NCBI RefSeq assembly: GCF_000250675.2
Contig: NC_018681.1
Span: 3,410,001-3,474,000 of the forward strand
Direction: 5' to 3'
Origin: Nocardia brasiliensis ATCC 700358
GTDB taxonomy: Bacteria; Actinomycetota; Actinomycetes; Mycobacteriales; Mycobacteriaceae
DNA: 64,000 bases
The notes beneath the pieces are model-generated. The model saw nothing but the letters and a program-made list of their open reading frames with translations. It was not told where the DNA came from and did no database searches. Position 1 is the first letter of the stretch. Every line of letters starts with the position of its first letter. A program made the translations under genes and the position numbers. This document shows, piece after piece, positions 34,186 through 42,665 of this stretch.

Positions 34186-35532
34186 ATGCCCGCACCGATG
34201 AATCGCCTCACCCCGGACGACGACCTGTTTCGCCGAGTAGACCGGCTTTTCGGTTCCGTCATCGTCAACCAGTTCGCGCTGCTGTTCGATCGACCCGTGG
34301 ATCGTGCGGTGGTGCAGGCCTTCCACGCTCACCTCGCCGCCGGATTCCTCGCGCGGCGGGTGGTCACCTCCCGCATTCCGCTGGCCAGACCCTGGTGGGA
34401 GCCGGCCCACGCGTCGATTCCGCTTGTCTGGCAGCAAGATCCGGTGGGCGACGGCGCGCTGGTCGATTGGCTGGCGGACCAGGCGGAGGTCGAGTTCGAT
34501 CCGGCGACCGGCCGGCTCTGGCGGCTCTCGATCGCGCCGTACGGCACCGGACACGTACTGTCCCTGGTGATCTCGCATATCGCCGCGGACGGCAGCGGCG
34601 CGGTCGGCGCGATCGGGGACGCGCTCGCGCGGGTCGCGGCCGAACTGCCGGTGAGCCGGGCGGACAGCTCGGGCGCATTGGTCGGCGACGCACCCGAAAG
34701 CGGTGTGTGGCGGCGCCATCTTGCCGACGCGGCAGGTCAGTTGCGGGCCATCGGCACCGGAATCGTGCGCGCGCTCCGGGCGCGCGGGATCACCGAGCCG
34801 CCTCGCCCGCCCCGGCCGGACGACCTCGTGGTGCCGCTGGGAGAGCGCTACCACCCGGCCGAGGTGATTGTGAATATTCCGCTGGCGCAATGGGAGAACG
34901 CTGCCGCCGCGCACGGCGGCACCGCCAATGGGTTGATGCTCGGCGCGGCCCTCGGGGTGCTCGGGCGCAGCGGCCGGATCCGCGACGGCGACCTGGCGCG
35001 CATCGAGATCCCGCGGTCGCTGCGCGTGCCGGACGATCCGCGCGGCAACGCGACGACCGGCATACCGATCAGTGTGCCCTATCGCAAGGGCGAACTCGCC
35101 GATCTGGGCGCGATCCGGTCCGCGACCAAGGCCGCGATCACCGCGTACGACGATCCTGATCGGGTTCCGCCGCTGCAGCACCTGCAACCGTTGCAGATGG
35201 TGATCCCGGACGCGGTGGCACGCAAACTCGCGCGCACTTCCAAAGCGCCGCTGTGCCTGTGCACCAACCTGGGTGGCGCGGCGGGACCGCTACTGCACCT
35301 GGGCGCGCACCGGGCGCGCGCGGTGTTGTTGCGACCCATGCTGAAGGAAGCCGAGACCGAGCTGTACCGGCGCACCGAGGCCGGGCTGAACATGTCCTGG
35401 TGCAGCGACGGCGAACAGGTGTTCCTCGCGGTCACCGCGGCCGACCCCGACCACTTTCCCACCCGGGAAGTGTTGCGCGGCTTCGTCGAAGAGGAATTCG
35501 CCGCCTGGGGTCTGCGCCCCGCCTTCTGGTAG
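34186..35532 (+). CDS. Wax-ester-synthase/condensation-like acyltransferase 4
   Basis: 448 residues, the same length as acyltransferase 3 and similar in layout: a helical N-terminus, SHIAADGSGA with His131 and Asp135 of HxxxDG, a proline-rich linker, then DPRGNATTGIPISVPY. ATG 34186 follows GCGGAAGGAAT, a good ribosome binding site, 17 bases after the permease stop. It is the last gene of the block and convergent with a lipase. Probably a second WS/DGAT-branch acyltransferase for the exported glycolipid, from duplication of the gene at 29704. Confidence 0.78.
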   Translation: MPAPMNRLTPDDDLFRRVDRLFGSVIVNQFALLFDRPVDRAVVQAFHAHLAAGFLARRVVTSRIPLARPWWEPAHASIPLVWQQDPVGDGALVDWLADQAEVEFDPATGRLWRLSIAPYGTGHVLSLVISHIAADGSGAVGAIGDALARVAAELPVSRADSSGALVGDAPESGVWRRHLADAAGQLRAIGTGIVRALRARGITEPPRPPRPDDLVVPLGERYHPAEVIVNIPLAQWENAAAAHGGTANGLMLGAALGVLGRSGRIRDGDLARIEIPRSLRVPDDPRGNATTGIPISVPYRKGELADLGAIRSATKAAITAYDDPDRVPPLQHLQPLQMVIPDAVARKLARTSKAPLCLCTNLGGAAGPLLHLGAHRARAVLLRPMLKEAETELYRRTEAGLNMSWCSDGEQVFLAVTAADPDHFPTREVLRGFVEEEFAAWGLRPAFW

Positions 35533-35533
35533 G

Positions 35534-36685
35534 TCAGCCGCAGGTCGAGCCCTGCGCCGGGCGGTTCGCGAAGCGGTCGGCCAGCCAGGGCTGCCACTGG
35601 TCGCCGCCGGATTCGAAGCCGTTGTGGTCGCCGGGCAGCACCACGTCGCGCAACGGAATTCCCTTGTGGCACATGTTCGCCGCCGCGGCATCGGACCAGG
35701 CCGTCTCGACGAGGACGTCCCGGTTCGCGCGCAGCAGCAGCGTGGGCACCGTGCTCTGCGATTGCGGCAGCTCGGTGCGGTTCTGGAAGTCGGTGACGAC
35801 GGCGCGCGCGGCGGCATCGGTGAACCGGGCCTGATCCGGGGTGAGCGTGGCGGCCACGCCGCTGTCGAGCACGTCGCCGGTGCAGCGGGCGGCCAAAGCC
35901 GGTGCGGCGGCCAGCAACTGGCCGTGCAGGATCTGGTCGAAGCCGAAATCCGGTCGTTGCGCGCGAATCCCGGACACGACATAGGGCAGGACCAGGTACT
36001 GGTCCGTGCTCAAGGTTCCGGCATCGATGTTCGACGCGATCGACAGCCGCAGCGCGGGTGAGATCAGTACGTTGGCGACGAGCTTCAGCTCCGGCGCGTA
36101 GCGCGGAGCCGACTCCGCGGCCGCCTCGGTCGCCCGGCCGCCCTGCGAAACCCCCAGCAGGGCAACCCGATCCGAGAGCGGCAGCTTCAGGTGACCTGCC
36201 GCACGGATCGCGTCGAGCACGTTGTAACCCGAACTCGCGGAGTCGAGATACGGTGCAGCGCCAGGGCCGTCGAGGCCCTGGAAGTTGGTCATGGCGACCG
36301 CGTACCCCGCACGCAGCAACTCCGCGACGGTGGTGGCCGCGCCGAACAGGTTCGGCGAACCGGTGGGGGCGCACCGCGCCGTGACACCCGCCGTGCCGTG
36401 GCCGAAGCCGACCAGCGGCCAGCCGCCCTGCGGTGCCTGTCCCGCGGGCAGGAAGACCGCGCCGGACACCTCGATCGGCTGTCCCGAGGCCGCCGTCGAG
36501 AGGTAGCGCAGATATGTCGCGGTACCGGCTGCGGCGAGCGCATCGCCGACCACCAGCGGCCGGGTCTCGATCACCTGCCCGGGTCGGCGCGGCGCAGGCT
36601 CGCTCTTTTCGCTCCCGCAGCCCGCGACCAGCATCAGCGCCGCCAGCATCAGCGCGGCGATCGATCGCACACATCGAACGGTCAT
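35534..36685 (-). CDS. Secreted LIP-family lipase/esterase (lipoprotein)
   Basis: 383 residues with a lipoprotein signal (LVAGC, Cys23). It is a secretory-lipase fold with nucleophile GVSQGG (Ser180), a later Asp in LLRANRDVLVE, and the catalytic His in GDHNGFESGG. The early VGFGHGTAGV forms the oxyanion region. Cysteines near 105 and around positions 265-380 may form disulfides. It is convergent with acyltransferase 4, so it probably has its own transcript, though a surface lipase beside a glycolipid locus may be functionally related. Fatty-acid ester hydrolysis outside the cell is expected. Confidence 0.88.
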   Translation of the reverse strand: MTVRCVRSIAALMLAALMLVAGCGSEKSEPAPRRPGQVIETRPLVVGDALAAAGTATYLRYLSTAASGQPIEVSGAVFLPAGQAPQGGWPLVGFGHGTAGVTARCAPTGSPNLFGAATTVAELLRAGYAVAMTNFQGLDGPGAAPYLDSASSGYNVLDAIRAAGHLKLPLSDRVALLGVSQGGRATEAAAESAPRYAPELKLVANVLISPALRLSIASNIDAGTLSTDQYLVLPYVVSGIRAQRPDFGFDQILHGQLLAAAPALAARCTGDVLDSGVAATLTPDQARFTDAAARAVVTDFQNRTELPQSQSTVPTLLLRANRDVLVETAWSDAAAANMCHKGIPLRDVVLPGDHNGFESGGDQWQPWLADRFANRPAQGSTCG

Positions 36686-36850
36686 CCGGGCCCCTCGGGG
36701 GATTGCCGTCCGGGCCGGGACAACTCCGTCCCGGCTGCCGATCCGGCAGCTGCCTACAGGTCAGAAGATCACTGACCTATCCGCAGGCTACCCGCTGTGC
36801 TCGGGTTCGGTCGGCCGACCCGCGCCCCTGCATCGCTGGATCGGAGTGAA

Positions 36851-37018
36851 TTACGGGCGCGAGCCGGGGTGCCGGGTTTGCGGCCACTGCTGCTGGGGGA
36901 CGGGGTCGTGGCGGCGACGGCGTTCGGCGCGGCTCTGCGGATCCATGGCCCGCGCGGTCGCGGCGAGCAGCAGCAGCACGATGATCGCCGCGCCCGCGGT
37001 GGTTGCCCACAAAAGCAT
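36851..37018 (-). CDS. Small single-pass membrane protein
   Basis: 55 codons from an ATG at 37018 with GAGGGA as ribosome binding site five to six bases upstream. The N-terminal half is one hydrophobic helix (TTAGAAIIVLLLLAATARA); the C-terminal half is short, basic and proline/glutamine-rich (RAERRRRHDPVPQQQ). No family is recognised. It is likely a real small protein anchored with its basic tail inside. It is divergent from the oxidoreductase downstream. Confidence 0.6.
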   Translation of the reverse strand: MLLWATTAGAAIIVLLLLAATARAMDPQSRAERRRRHDPVPQQQWPQTRHPGSRP

Positions 37019-37227
37019 TGTCGTTCCCTCGAATTCTCGGCTGTCCAACGATGCGGTCCCGGTCCCCGCACTCCGGTAGCCAACTGGCGCAGATGTTTTC
37101 ACGGCCCGCCCGGGTGCGCGAGCCGACTGCCCACAAAGTGGGAAACCTTTGGCGCCGGCACAACCCGGCCGCGCCGATGCTGGTGGTGGTCACAAAAGGA
37201 CTTGCCCGCACTGACACACTCGGTGGC

Positions 37228-38262
37228 ATGGCTTCTGTGCACCGCGAACTCGGCAACCGGCACTGGGTGTTGCGACGTCGACCCGTAGATGTGGTGCGCG
37301 ACAGCGACTTCGAGCTGTTGCACGCACCCGTGCCGGAAATCGGCCCGGCCGAAGCGCTGGTGCGGGTGCATTGGCTCGGCATCGATCCGACCCAGCGGGG
37401 CTGGCTCAACGACGGCGACAACTACATCGATCCGGTGCCGCTCGACACAGTGATGCGCGGCAGCGGCGTCGGCGAGATCGTCGCGTCGAACCATCCGGAC
37501 TATCCGGTCGGGGCGTGGGTCGCGGGCATGGTCGGGTGGCAGGACTACGCCGTGGCTTCGGGGCAGGGACTGTTCGGATTGAACATCGTGCCCGGCGGTG
37601 TCGACCCCAAGCTGATGTTGAGCCTGTTCGGGGTCACCGGATTGACCGCGTACTTCGGCATGGTCGACATCGGCCGGGCGGGGGCGGGCGACACGGTGGT
37701 GGTCAGCGCCGCGGCGGGGGCCACCGGATCGGTCGCGGGGCAGATCGCGAAGGCCTTGGGCTGCACGGTGATCGGGATCGCGGGCGGCCCACAGAAGTGT
37801 TCCTGGCTCACCGAGAGTGCCGGTTTCGACGTCGCCATCGACTACAAGCACGAGAACGTGCGGAAACGTTTGGCCGACACCGCTTCCGCGGGCATCGACG
37901 TGTTCTTCGACAGTGTCGGCGGCAGCATTTTGGACGATGGGCTGGCCACTCTCGCGATGCAGGCCCGGGTGGTGCTGTGCGGCGGCATCGCCTCGGGCTA
38001 CACCGCCGACGGGGAGGCGTACGCGTTGCGCAACTACCCGGAGTTGATGATGAAGCGCGCGCGGATGGAAGGTTTCATCGTGCTGGACTACGTGGACCGC
38101 TTCGCCGAGGCCTTCGGCGCACTGTCCAGGTGGCATGCGGCGGGAAAGATCATGGTGGCCGAGCACATCGTCGACGGTCTCGAATCGGCGCCCGCGGCGC
38201 TGCGTGGTCTGTTCGAAGGGAGCAACATCGGCAAGCAACTCGTCCGGGTCGAATCGGCCTGA
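37228..38262 (+). CDS. NADP-dependent MDR oxidoreductase (PTGR/CurA-like)
   Basis: 344 residues of the leukotriene-B4-dehydrogenase-like branch of the medium-chain dehydrogenases. Diagnostic segments are the N-terminal LGIDPTQRGW, the LFGVTGLTAYFGM helix, the glycine loop SAAAGATGSVAGQIAKA, and AIDYKHENV followed by FFDSVGG. These zinc-free enzymes reduce alpha,beta-unsaturated carbonyls with NADPH. ATG 37228 gives the usual family N-terminus; longer upstream reading is unlike the family. The gene stands alone, with a small membrane protein divergent upstream and a hypothetical downstream. Confidence 0.9.
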   Translation: MASVHRELGNRHWVLRRRPVDVVRDSDFELLHAPVPEIGPAEALVRVHWLGIDPTQRGWLNDGDNYIDPVPLDTVMRGSGVGEIVASNHPDYPVGAWVAGMVGWQDYAVASGQGLFGLNIVPGGVDPKLMLSLFGVTGLTAYFGMVDIGRAGAGDTVVVSAAAGATGSVAGQIAKALGCTVIGIAGGPQKCSWLTESAGFDVAIDYKHENVRKRLADTASAGIDVFFDSVGGSILDDGLATLAMQARVVLCGGIASGYTADGEAYALRNYPELMMKRARMEGFIVLDYVDRFAEAFGALSRWHAAGKIMVAEHIVDGLESAPAALRGLFEGSNIGKQLVRVESA

Positions 38263-38285
38263 ACCCGGCCCTGCATGATGGGCGC

Positions 38286-38978
38286 ATGCTTCCTACCGAC
38301 GACCTGGCTCAGGTAGACCGTCGACCCGCCGTGGTCGACACTCCGCTCGGCACCGTCGAGTTCTCCGTCCGGATCGGGTCGGAAGCATTGCCCGCGGAAT
38401 CGAATGCGCTGTGGCGCTTGCCCAATGGCACGCATCTACACCGGTGGCAACAGGCGGCCGCGACGATCGATCTGCTGCTCGGCAGTGTCGACGTCGTGCC
38501 GTGGGACGGTGGCGCGCCGATTCCGGTGTGGGCGGGCATCTGGCAGGTGCAGGCGCACGCGAAAGTGCCTGGGCTGGTGGTCGTGGCCGAACTCACCGAC
38601 CTGCCCGCCGACGCGTACGGCGGCCCGGACTCCGGCGAATGTCTCGCGGCGGTGAGTGTCGAGAACGAGCATTTCATGGTGTCGATCGGCGGCCCCGACA
38701 CCGAGTTGCTCGCCATGCAGGCGAAGGACGGCCGGCTGTTTCCCTACCGGTGGGCGCGCCTGCTGCCGAAAGACGACAGCAGCGCCGACTACGGCGTGCG
38801 GTACGCGGACCCGGCCCGCGTGGCCTGGCACCTCCCCGACCTCACCCCCGCCGAAGCGGCCCGCCTGTGCGTCGCCACCGCATGGTGCCCCCGCGACGAC
38901 GACCGCCCCGCCGCCTGGTTCGCCGTCGACATGCCCCTCGACACCGCCTACCTCCACCTGATCACCGACCCGGCCTGA
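38286..38978 (+). CDS. Hypothetical protein
   Basis: 230 residues, acidic, with no signal peptide or membrane segment. Recognisable features are only general: beta-rich middle, WxWxx-type aromatic residues (VPWDGG, VWAGIWQV), and a C-terminus with VATAWCPRDDD. I do not recognise the family. The ATG at 38286, 24 bases after the oxidoreductase stop, is preferred because the upstream frame overlaps that gene. Codon usage with strong third-position GC supports a real gene. Possibly cotranscribed with the oxidoreductase. Confidence 0.65.
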   Translation: MLPTDDLAQVDRRPAVVDTPLGTVEFSVRIGSEALPAESNALWRLPNGTHLHRWQQAAATIDLLLGSVDVVPWDGGAPIPVWAGIWQVQAHAKVPGLVVVAELTDLPADAYGGPDSGECLAAVSVENEHFMVSIGGPDTELLAMQAKDGRLFPYRWARLLPKDDSSADYGVRYADPARVAWHLPDLTPAEAARLCVATAWCPRDDDRPAAWFAVDMPLDTAYLHLITDPA

Positions 38979-38993
38979 CACCGTGCAGGCCGG
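38970..38993. terminator. Probable bidirectional terminator hairpin
   Basis: CCGGCCTG (38970-38977) and CAGGCCGG (38986-38993) form a perfect 8-bp stem with an 8-base loop, located exactly between two convergent genes and overlapping the first stop codon. There is no T-run, as is common in high-GC actinomycetes. Confidence 0.6.
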
Positions 38994-38997
38994 CCGT

Positions 38998-40056
38998 TCA
39001 GCAGTCCGGTTGAAAGGGGAAGCAGCCCTGCGGGGTACGAGGTGACGGCGCTTCGGTGGTGGGCTCGGTGGTGGGCGGCGGGACTTCGATGGGCAGTTGC
39101 GGCGGCGGCTCGGTCACGCTGTGGTTGCCGGTGTCGGGCGGCCCGACGGTCGAGCCCGATTTCGCGAAAAGCCAGATGGCGCCGCCGAGGATCAGCACCG
39201 CCACCACAGCCCCGATCGCCAGGAGCAGCGGGCCGCGGTTCGCGCGCGGTTTGGCGGAGCTGGTTTTGGCGGATTCGGGTTTGCCGACGGGGCGTTTGGC
39301 GCGCGCCGCGCCGGTGGTGGACAGCGACGCCGGGACCGGTTCCGTGGGCGGCGGGGCATCGGCGGGGCCGGGCAGGGTCGGCGGCGGGCCCGGGGTGACC
39401 GGGGGAGCGTGCGTCGGTGCGGGTGGTCGGTCCGCCTCCGCGCTGCGGAATCCCTCCGCGGCCAGCTGGGCGACGGTGACCGCGTCGGGGAAGTGCAACG
39501 CGGCCAACGCGGCTCGCACCTGTTCGGCGGTCCACGCGATCTCGCGGCGGGCGGTGGTGCGGAACCAGCCGCGTAGTTCCCGGAGTTCCCCGGCGAGCAC
39601 CTCGATCCCCGCGGGCAGCGGTCCGCCGGGGTCGGCCGTGACGGCAGTGCCGACCTGCGGCAGCACCAGCACCAGCCCGGTGACATTCGTATCGATGTCG
39701 GCCGCACTCGCCAAATGCTGTGCCAGGCTGTCCATCGCGGCGCGCACCCGCGGCAGCGGGTTCGGGTCGCCCGCCGGAACCCGTACCGGGTCGCCGTCGA
39801 AACCTGTCAGTTGCCAGCGCTCTTCGGCGGGGCAGCGCAGTGTGCCGCTCTCCTTCAGCAGCATTCCCTCGACCGCGATGGCGATGCACGCGTTCGGCGT
39901 GATCACCAGCAGATCGGTCGCCGGGCCCTCGGGTAGCGAGTAATTCGAGATCGCAACGCCGGGAATCAGATACGGCCCGGTCCAGGTGTGCAGCCAGTCG
40001 ATGACGAGCCGTTGCGGCTCCGGCATGTCGTCCCGAGCGCCGTTGAGCACCAGCAT
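38998..40056 (-). CDS. Single-pass membrane protein with NERD-like N-terminal domain and Pro-rich stalk
   Basis: 352 residues. The N-terminal 190 residues have segments similar in style to nuclease-related (NERD) domains (TDLLVITPNACIAIAVEG, then a KESGTLRC strand), though I cannot confirm catalytic residues. A Pro/Ala/Thr-rich linker runs about 195-265. One membrane helix (LLLAIGAVVAVLILGGAIW) lies near 275-293, and a short Pro/Thr-rich extracellular tail ends with two cysteines (GCFPFQPDC). This layout suggests an inner-membrane sensor or envelope protein. ATG 40056 or an internal ATG ten codons later could start it. Function unknown. Confidence 0.7.
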   Translation of the reverse strand: MLVLNGARDDMPEPQRLVIDWLHTWTGPYLIPGVAISNYSLPEGPATDLLVITPNACIAIAVEGMLLKESGTLRCPAEERWQLTGFDGDPVRVPAGDPNPLPRVRAAMDSLAQHLASAADIDTNVTGLVLVLPQVGTAVTADPGGPLPAGIEVLAGELRELRGWFRTTARREIAWTAEQVRAALAALHFPDAVTVAQLAAEGFRSAEADRPPAPTHAPPVTPGPPPTLPGPADAPPPTEPVPASLSTTGAARAKRPVGKPESAKTSSAKPRANRGPLLLAIGAVVAVLILGGAIWLFAKSGSTVGPPDTGNHSVTEPPPQLPIEVPPPTTEPTTEAPSPRTPQGCFPFQPDC

Positions 40057-40147
40057 GGCGTTGGATCTCCTCGTACCGAGCCCCGAATCACTACCGTCTG
40101 AACAGTAACCCGTCCAGCGGCTTTCAATCGGGCCGACTCGATTCCGA

Positions 40148-40837
40148 TCAGCAGAGTGCGGCGATACCGCGCAGCACGAGGTCGATGCCGGTGCTGAATT
40201 GTTCGCGATCGTCGTGGTGGCGGGCCTGCTCGGCGATGGCTCGGGTGAACGAGTACTCGTCGGGGTCGAGTGCGGCCCACGCCGTGGCCACGGCGTCGAG
40301 GAATTGGGCGCGATCCGTGGCGGGCCCGAGGGTGCGAGCGCTGGCGGAGTTCTGGCCGAGCGCGCCGAGGATGTAATGCACGAGCACCGAAGTCGCAGTG
40401 AACCAACTGCTTTCGGGTGTGCCGAGGGCGCGCACCGCGCGGCCGATGCGTTCGAAGAGGCGGGGCGTCACCGGTCCCATCGGGGCGCGGGACAGGTGTA
40501 GCGCGAGTTGGGTTGCCAGCCAGGGGTGTTCGTCGATCGCGTCGAACAGGCCGAGGGCCACGGCCCGGATCTCGTCCTGCGGTGTGCCCGGCGGATCGGT
40601 CGGCTCGACGGCGAGGGCGGCGGTGACCACGGCCTCGGTGGCGGCGGCGAGCAATTCGTCCTTGTTCGCGACGTGCCAGTAGATCGCGCCGGCGCCGGTG
40701 GCGAGCCGCTCGGTCAGCGCCCGGAAGGTGAGGCCGTGCTCGCCGGTGGCGTCGAGCAGGGCCACGGCGGCCTCGACGATCCGCTGCTTCGACAGTGCGT
40801 CCGTGCGTCGTTCGGCCCGCTGCTTCTTGGTCGCCAC
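40148..40837 (-). CDS. TetR-family regulator of the divergent flavin monooxygenase
   Basis: 229 residues. The N-terminal helix-turn-helix region runs about residues 17-60 (IVEAAVALLDATGEHGLTFR, then AIYWHVANKDEL, the typical recognition-helix ending). The C-terminal domain resembles that of TetR proteins controlling drug-related enzymes. It is divergent from an FAD monooxygenase, with two identical-arm operators in the 81-base gap. So it almost certainly represses its neighbour and itself, and is released by a small-molecule inducer that may be the monooxygenase substrate. Confidence 0.92.
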   Translation of the reverse strand: MATKKQRAERRTDALSKQRIVEAAVALLDATGEHGLTFRALTERLATGAGAIYWHVANKDELLAAATEAVVTAALAVEPTDPPGTPQDEIRAVALGLFDAIDEHPWLATQLALHLSRAPMGPVTPRLFERIGRAVRALGTPESSWFTATSVLVHYILGALGQNSASARTLGPATDRAQFLDAVATAWAALDPDEYSFTRAIAEQARHHDDREQFSTGIDLVLRGIAALC

Positions 40838-40846
40838 CAGCCCATC

Positions 40847-40875
40847 TTGACACGTCTGGAACGTTGTTCCAACAT
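40847..40875 (+). promoter_or_regulatory. Probable promoter of the flavin monooxygenase gene
   Basis: TTGACA at 40847-40852 is a perfect -35 hexamer; a 17-base spacer leads to CAACAT (40870-40875) as a partial -10. The first TetR operator covers most of the spacer, which explains repression by steric block. Confidence 0.6.
40857..40871. promoter_or_regulatory. TetR operator O1
   Basis: TGGAAC-GTT-GTTCCA, a perfect 6-base-arm inverted repeat with a 3-base centre. The same arms recur at 40883-40897. It lies between promoter elements of the divergent pair. Confidence 0.85.
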
Positions 40876-40882
40876 GGTCGTA

Positions 40883-40897
40883 TGGAACGGCGTTCCA
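40883..40897. promoter_or_regulatory. TetR operator O2
   Basis: TGGAAC-GGC-GTTCCA, with the same arms as O1 and its centre 26 bases away. It lies just upstream of the ribosome binding site TAGGAGGA (40905-40912), so a bound regulator would also block an initiating polymerase. Confidence 0.85.
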
Positions 40898-40918
40898 TCA
40901 CGTTTAGGAGGAATTGTC

Positions 40919-42043
40919 ATGGTTACCCCGATTACGATCATCGGCGCAGGTCTGGGCGGTCTCACGCTGGCCCGCGTGCTGCACGTGCACGGCATACCCG
41001 CCACGGTCTACGAGGCAGAGGCCTCGCCGACGGCACGCGCGCAGGGCGGGATGCTCGACATTCACGACTACAACGGGCAGATCGCGCTCGAGGCGGCCGG
41101 ATTGCTGGACGAGTTCCGCGGCCTCGTGCTCGACGGCAGGCAGGCGATGCGCGTCCTCGACCCGAACGGGACCGTGCTGTTCGAGAAGCCCGACGACGGG
41201 TCGGGTGGACGTCCCGAGGTTCAGCGCAGCGACCTGCGGCAGCTGCTGCTCGACTCGCTGCCGTCCGGCACGGTGCGCTGGGGGCACAAGGTCGCCGGCG
41301 TGCGAGCCGTCGATCCGGGCGATTACGAGGTGAGCTTCGTGACGGGTGACCCGATCCGCACACGCCTACTGGTCGGTGCGGACGGGGCGTGGTCGAAAGT
41401 CCGGTCACTGGTCTCCACGGCTGTGCCGGAATATGCCGGGGAGGCGTTTGTAGAGGTGTACCTGTTCGAAGCGGACGCCCGGCACCAGGCGGCAGCGCGG
41501 GCGGTCGGCGGCGGGTCGCTGATCGCGCCGGGCCCGGAGCGGGAAATCCACGCGCACCGGGAACGGGACGACACGTTGCACACCTACGTCGTGCTGCGGG
41601 AGTCGCTGGAGTGGTTCGCCGACATCGATTTCGCCGACGCCCCCGCGGCCATCGCCCGCGTCGCGCGCGAATTCGAAGGGTGGGCGCCGGAGCTCACCGC
41701 GCTGATCACCGAGGCCGACAGCGCGCCCGTGTTCCGGCCGCACTACACGCTGCCCGAGGAGTTCCGCTGGGAGCGGGTGCCGGGAGTGACGCTGCTCGGT
41801 GACGCGGCGCATCTCGTGGCCCCCAATGGCGAAGGCGCGAACCTGGCGATGCTCGACGGTGCGGAACTCGGCCGAGCCCTGGCCGCGCATCCCGGCGACC
41901 TCGAGACCGCGCTGGCCGAGTATGAGCAGGCGATGTTCGCCCGCAGCACCGCGATCGCGGCCGAGGCGGTCGAATTCTTCGGCGGCATGGTCGGCGACAA
42001 TCCGGCCGAGGCGCTGCGCGATATGTTCCTCGAACAGGGGTGA
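40919..42043 (+). CDS. FAD-dependent aromatic/TetX-like monooxygenase
   Basis: 374 residues, group A flavoprotein monooxygenase. The dinucleotide motif GAGLGG at 9-14 ends at Glu33 (VYEAEAS). The DG motif is LLVGADGAWSKVR and the GD motif is LLGDAAHLVAPNGEGAN. The overall size and the GGMLDIHDYNGQIAL segment are close to TetX-type tetracycline-inactivating and related hydroxylases. ATG 40919 has AGGAGG seven bases upstream. It is divergent from and presumably controlled by a TetR regulator with two operators. Inactivation of a xenobiotic is a reasonable inference; tetracycline specificity cannot be read from the sequence. Confidence 0.88.
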   Translation: MVTPITIIGAGLGGLTLARVLHVHGIPATVYEAEASPTARAQGGMLDIHDYNGQIALEAAGLLDEFRGLVLDGRQAMRVLDPNGTVLFEKPDDGSGGRPEVQRSDLRQLLLDSLPSGTVRWGHKVAGVRAVDPGDYEVSFVTGDPIRTRLLVGADGAWSKVRSLVSTAVPEYAGEAFVEVYLFEADARHQAAARAVGGGSLIAPGPEREIHAHRERDDTLHTYVVLRESLEWFADIDFADAPAAIARVAREFEGWAPELTALITEADSAPVFRPHYTLPEEFRWERVPGVTLLGDAAHLVAPNGEGANLAMLDGAELGRALAAHPGDLETALAEYEQAMFARSTAIAAEAVEFFGGMVGDNPAEALRDMFLEQG

Positions 42044-42122
42044 TGGTTGACGGTCCGCGCTACTTGGTGAACACTGATCGCAATGTGATTTCTGATTGCT
42101 ATCGGTGGAAGGGGTGCCGGTC

Positions 42123-42665
42123 GTGCCGCAGCCGTTCGAGCAGACCATCCGGGCGATTCTCGCCGAGTGGGCGGACGACCTCGGTGCCGACCGGGTCGCC
42201 TACACCAACCACGTGCTGCGGGTGCTGTCGTTCTGTGACGGGCTGGCCGGCACCGCGGGCGCGGCGGCACCCAGCGCGCAGCCGCACTTCCAAGTCGCGG
42301 CCGCGTTCCACGACCTAGGGGTGTGGACCCACCACACGTTCGACTACCTGCCGCCCTCGATCGAACTCGCCGCGCGCTGGCTCACCGACCACGGGCAGGA
42401 CGCGTCGATCCCCTTGGTCTCCACCATGATCGATGAGCACCACAAGATCCGTCGCGCGCCCGGACATCCGGATGTGGAGGTGTTCCGCCGGGCGGACCTG
42501 GTCGACGTCTCGGCCGGGTTGCGCCGCTTCGGCCTGCCGCGCGCGGAGTACCGGACCATCGCCCGGCGCTTCCCCGACGCCGGATTCCGCCGAAGGCTTG
42601 CCCAATTGGGCGCCCAGCGGATTCGTACTCATCCGCTGTCGCCGCTGCCGATGCTCAAGTGGTAG
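42123..42665 (+). CDS. HD-domain phosphohydrolase-like protein
   Basis: 180 residues from a GTG at 42123 with GGAAGGGG before it (an alternative GTG lies at 42105). The HD pattern is present: His30, His63-Asp64 (AAFHDLG), His106/His107 (DEHHKIR) and Asp125 (RRADLVD). This is the metal site of the HD superfamily. Such small proteins hydrolyse nucleotides or other phosphoesters; the substrate is not evident. Its 3' end overlaps the 3' end of the GT87 gene on the other strand by 11 bases. It follows the flavin monooxygenase by 79 bases. Confidence 0.75.
   Translation: MPQPFEQTIRAILAEWADDLGADRVAYTNHVLRVLSFCDGLAGTAGAAAPSAQPHFQVAAAFHDLGVWTHHTFDYLPPSIELAARWLTDHGQDASIPLVSTMIDEHHKIRRAPGHPDVEVFRRADLVDVSAGLRRFGLPRAEYRTIARRFPDAGFRRRLAQLGAQRIRTHPLSPLPMLKW

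Noticed and set aside
40919..42043. Naming the flavin monooxygenase tetX
   Set aside because: The fold and regulation resemble tetracycline-inactivating enzymes, but specificity cannot be told from motifs shared by many aromatic hydroxylases.
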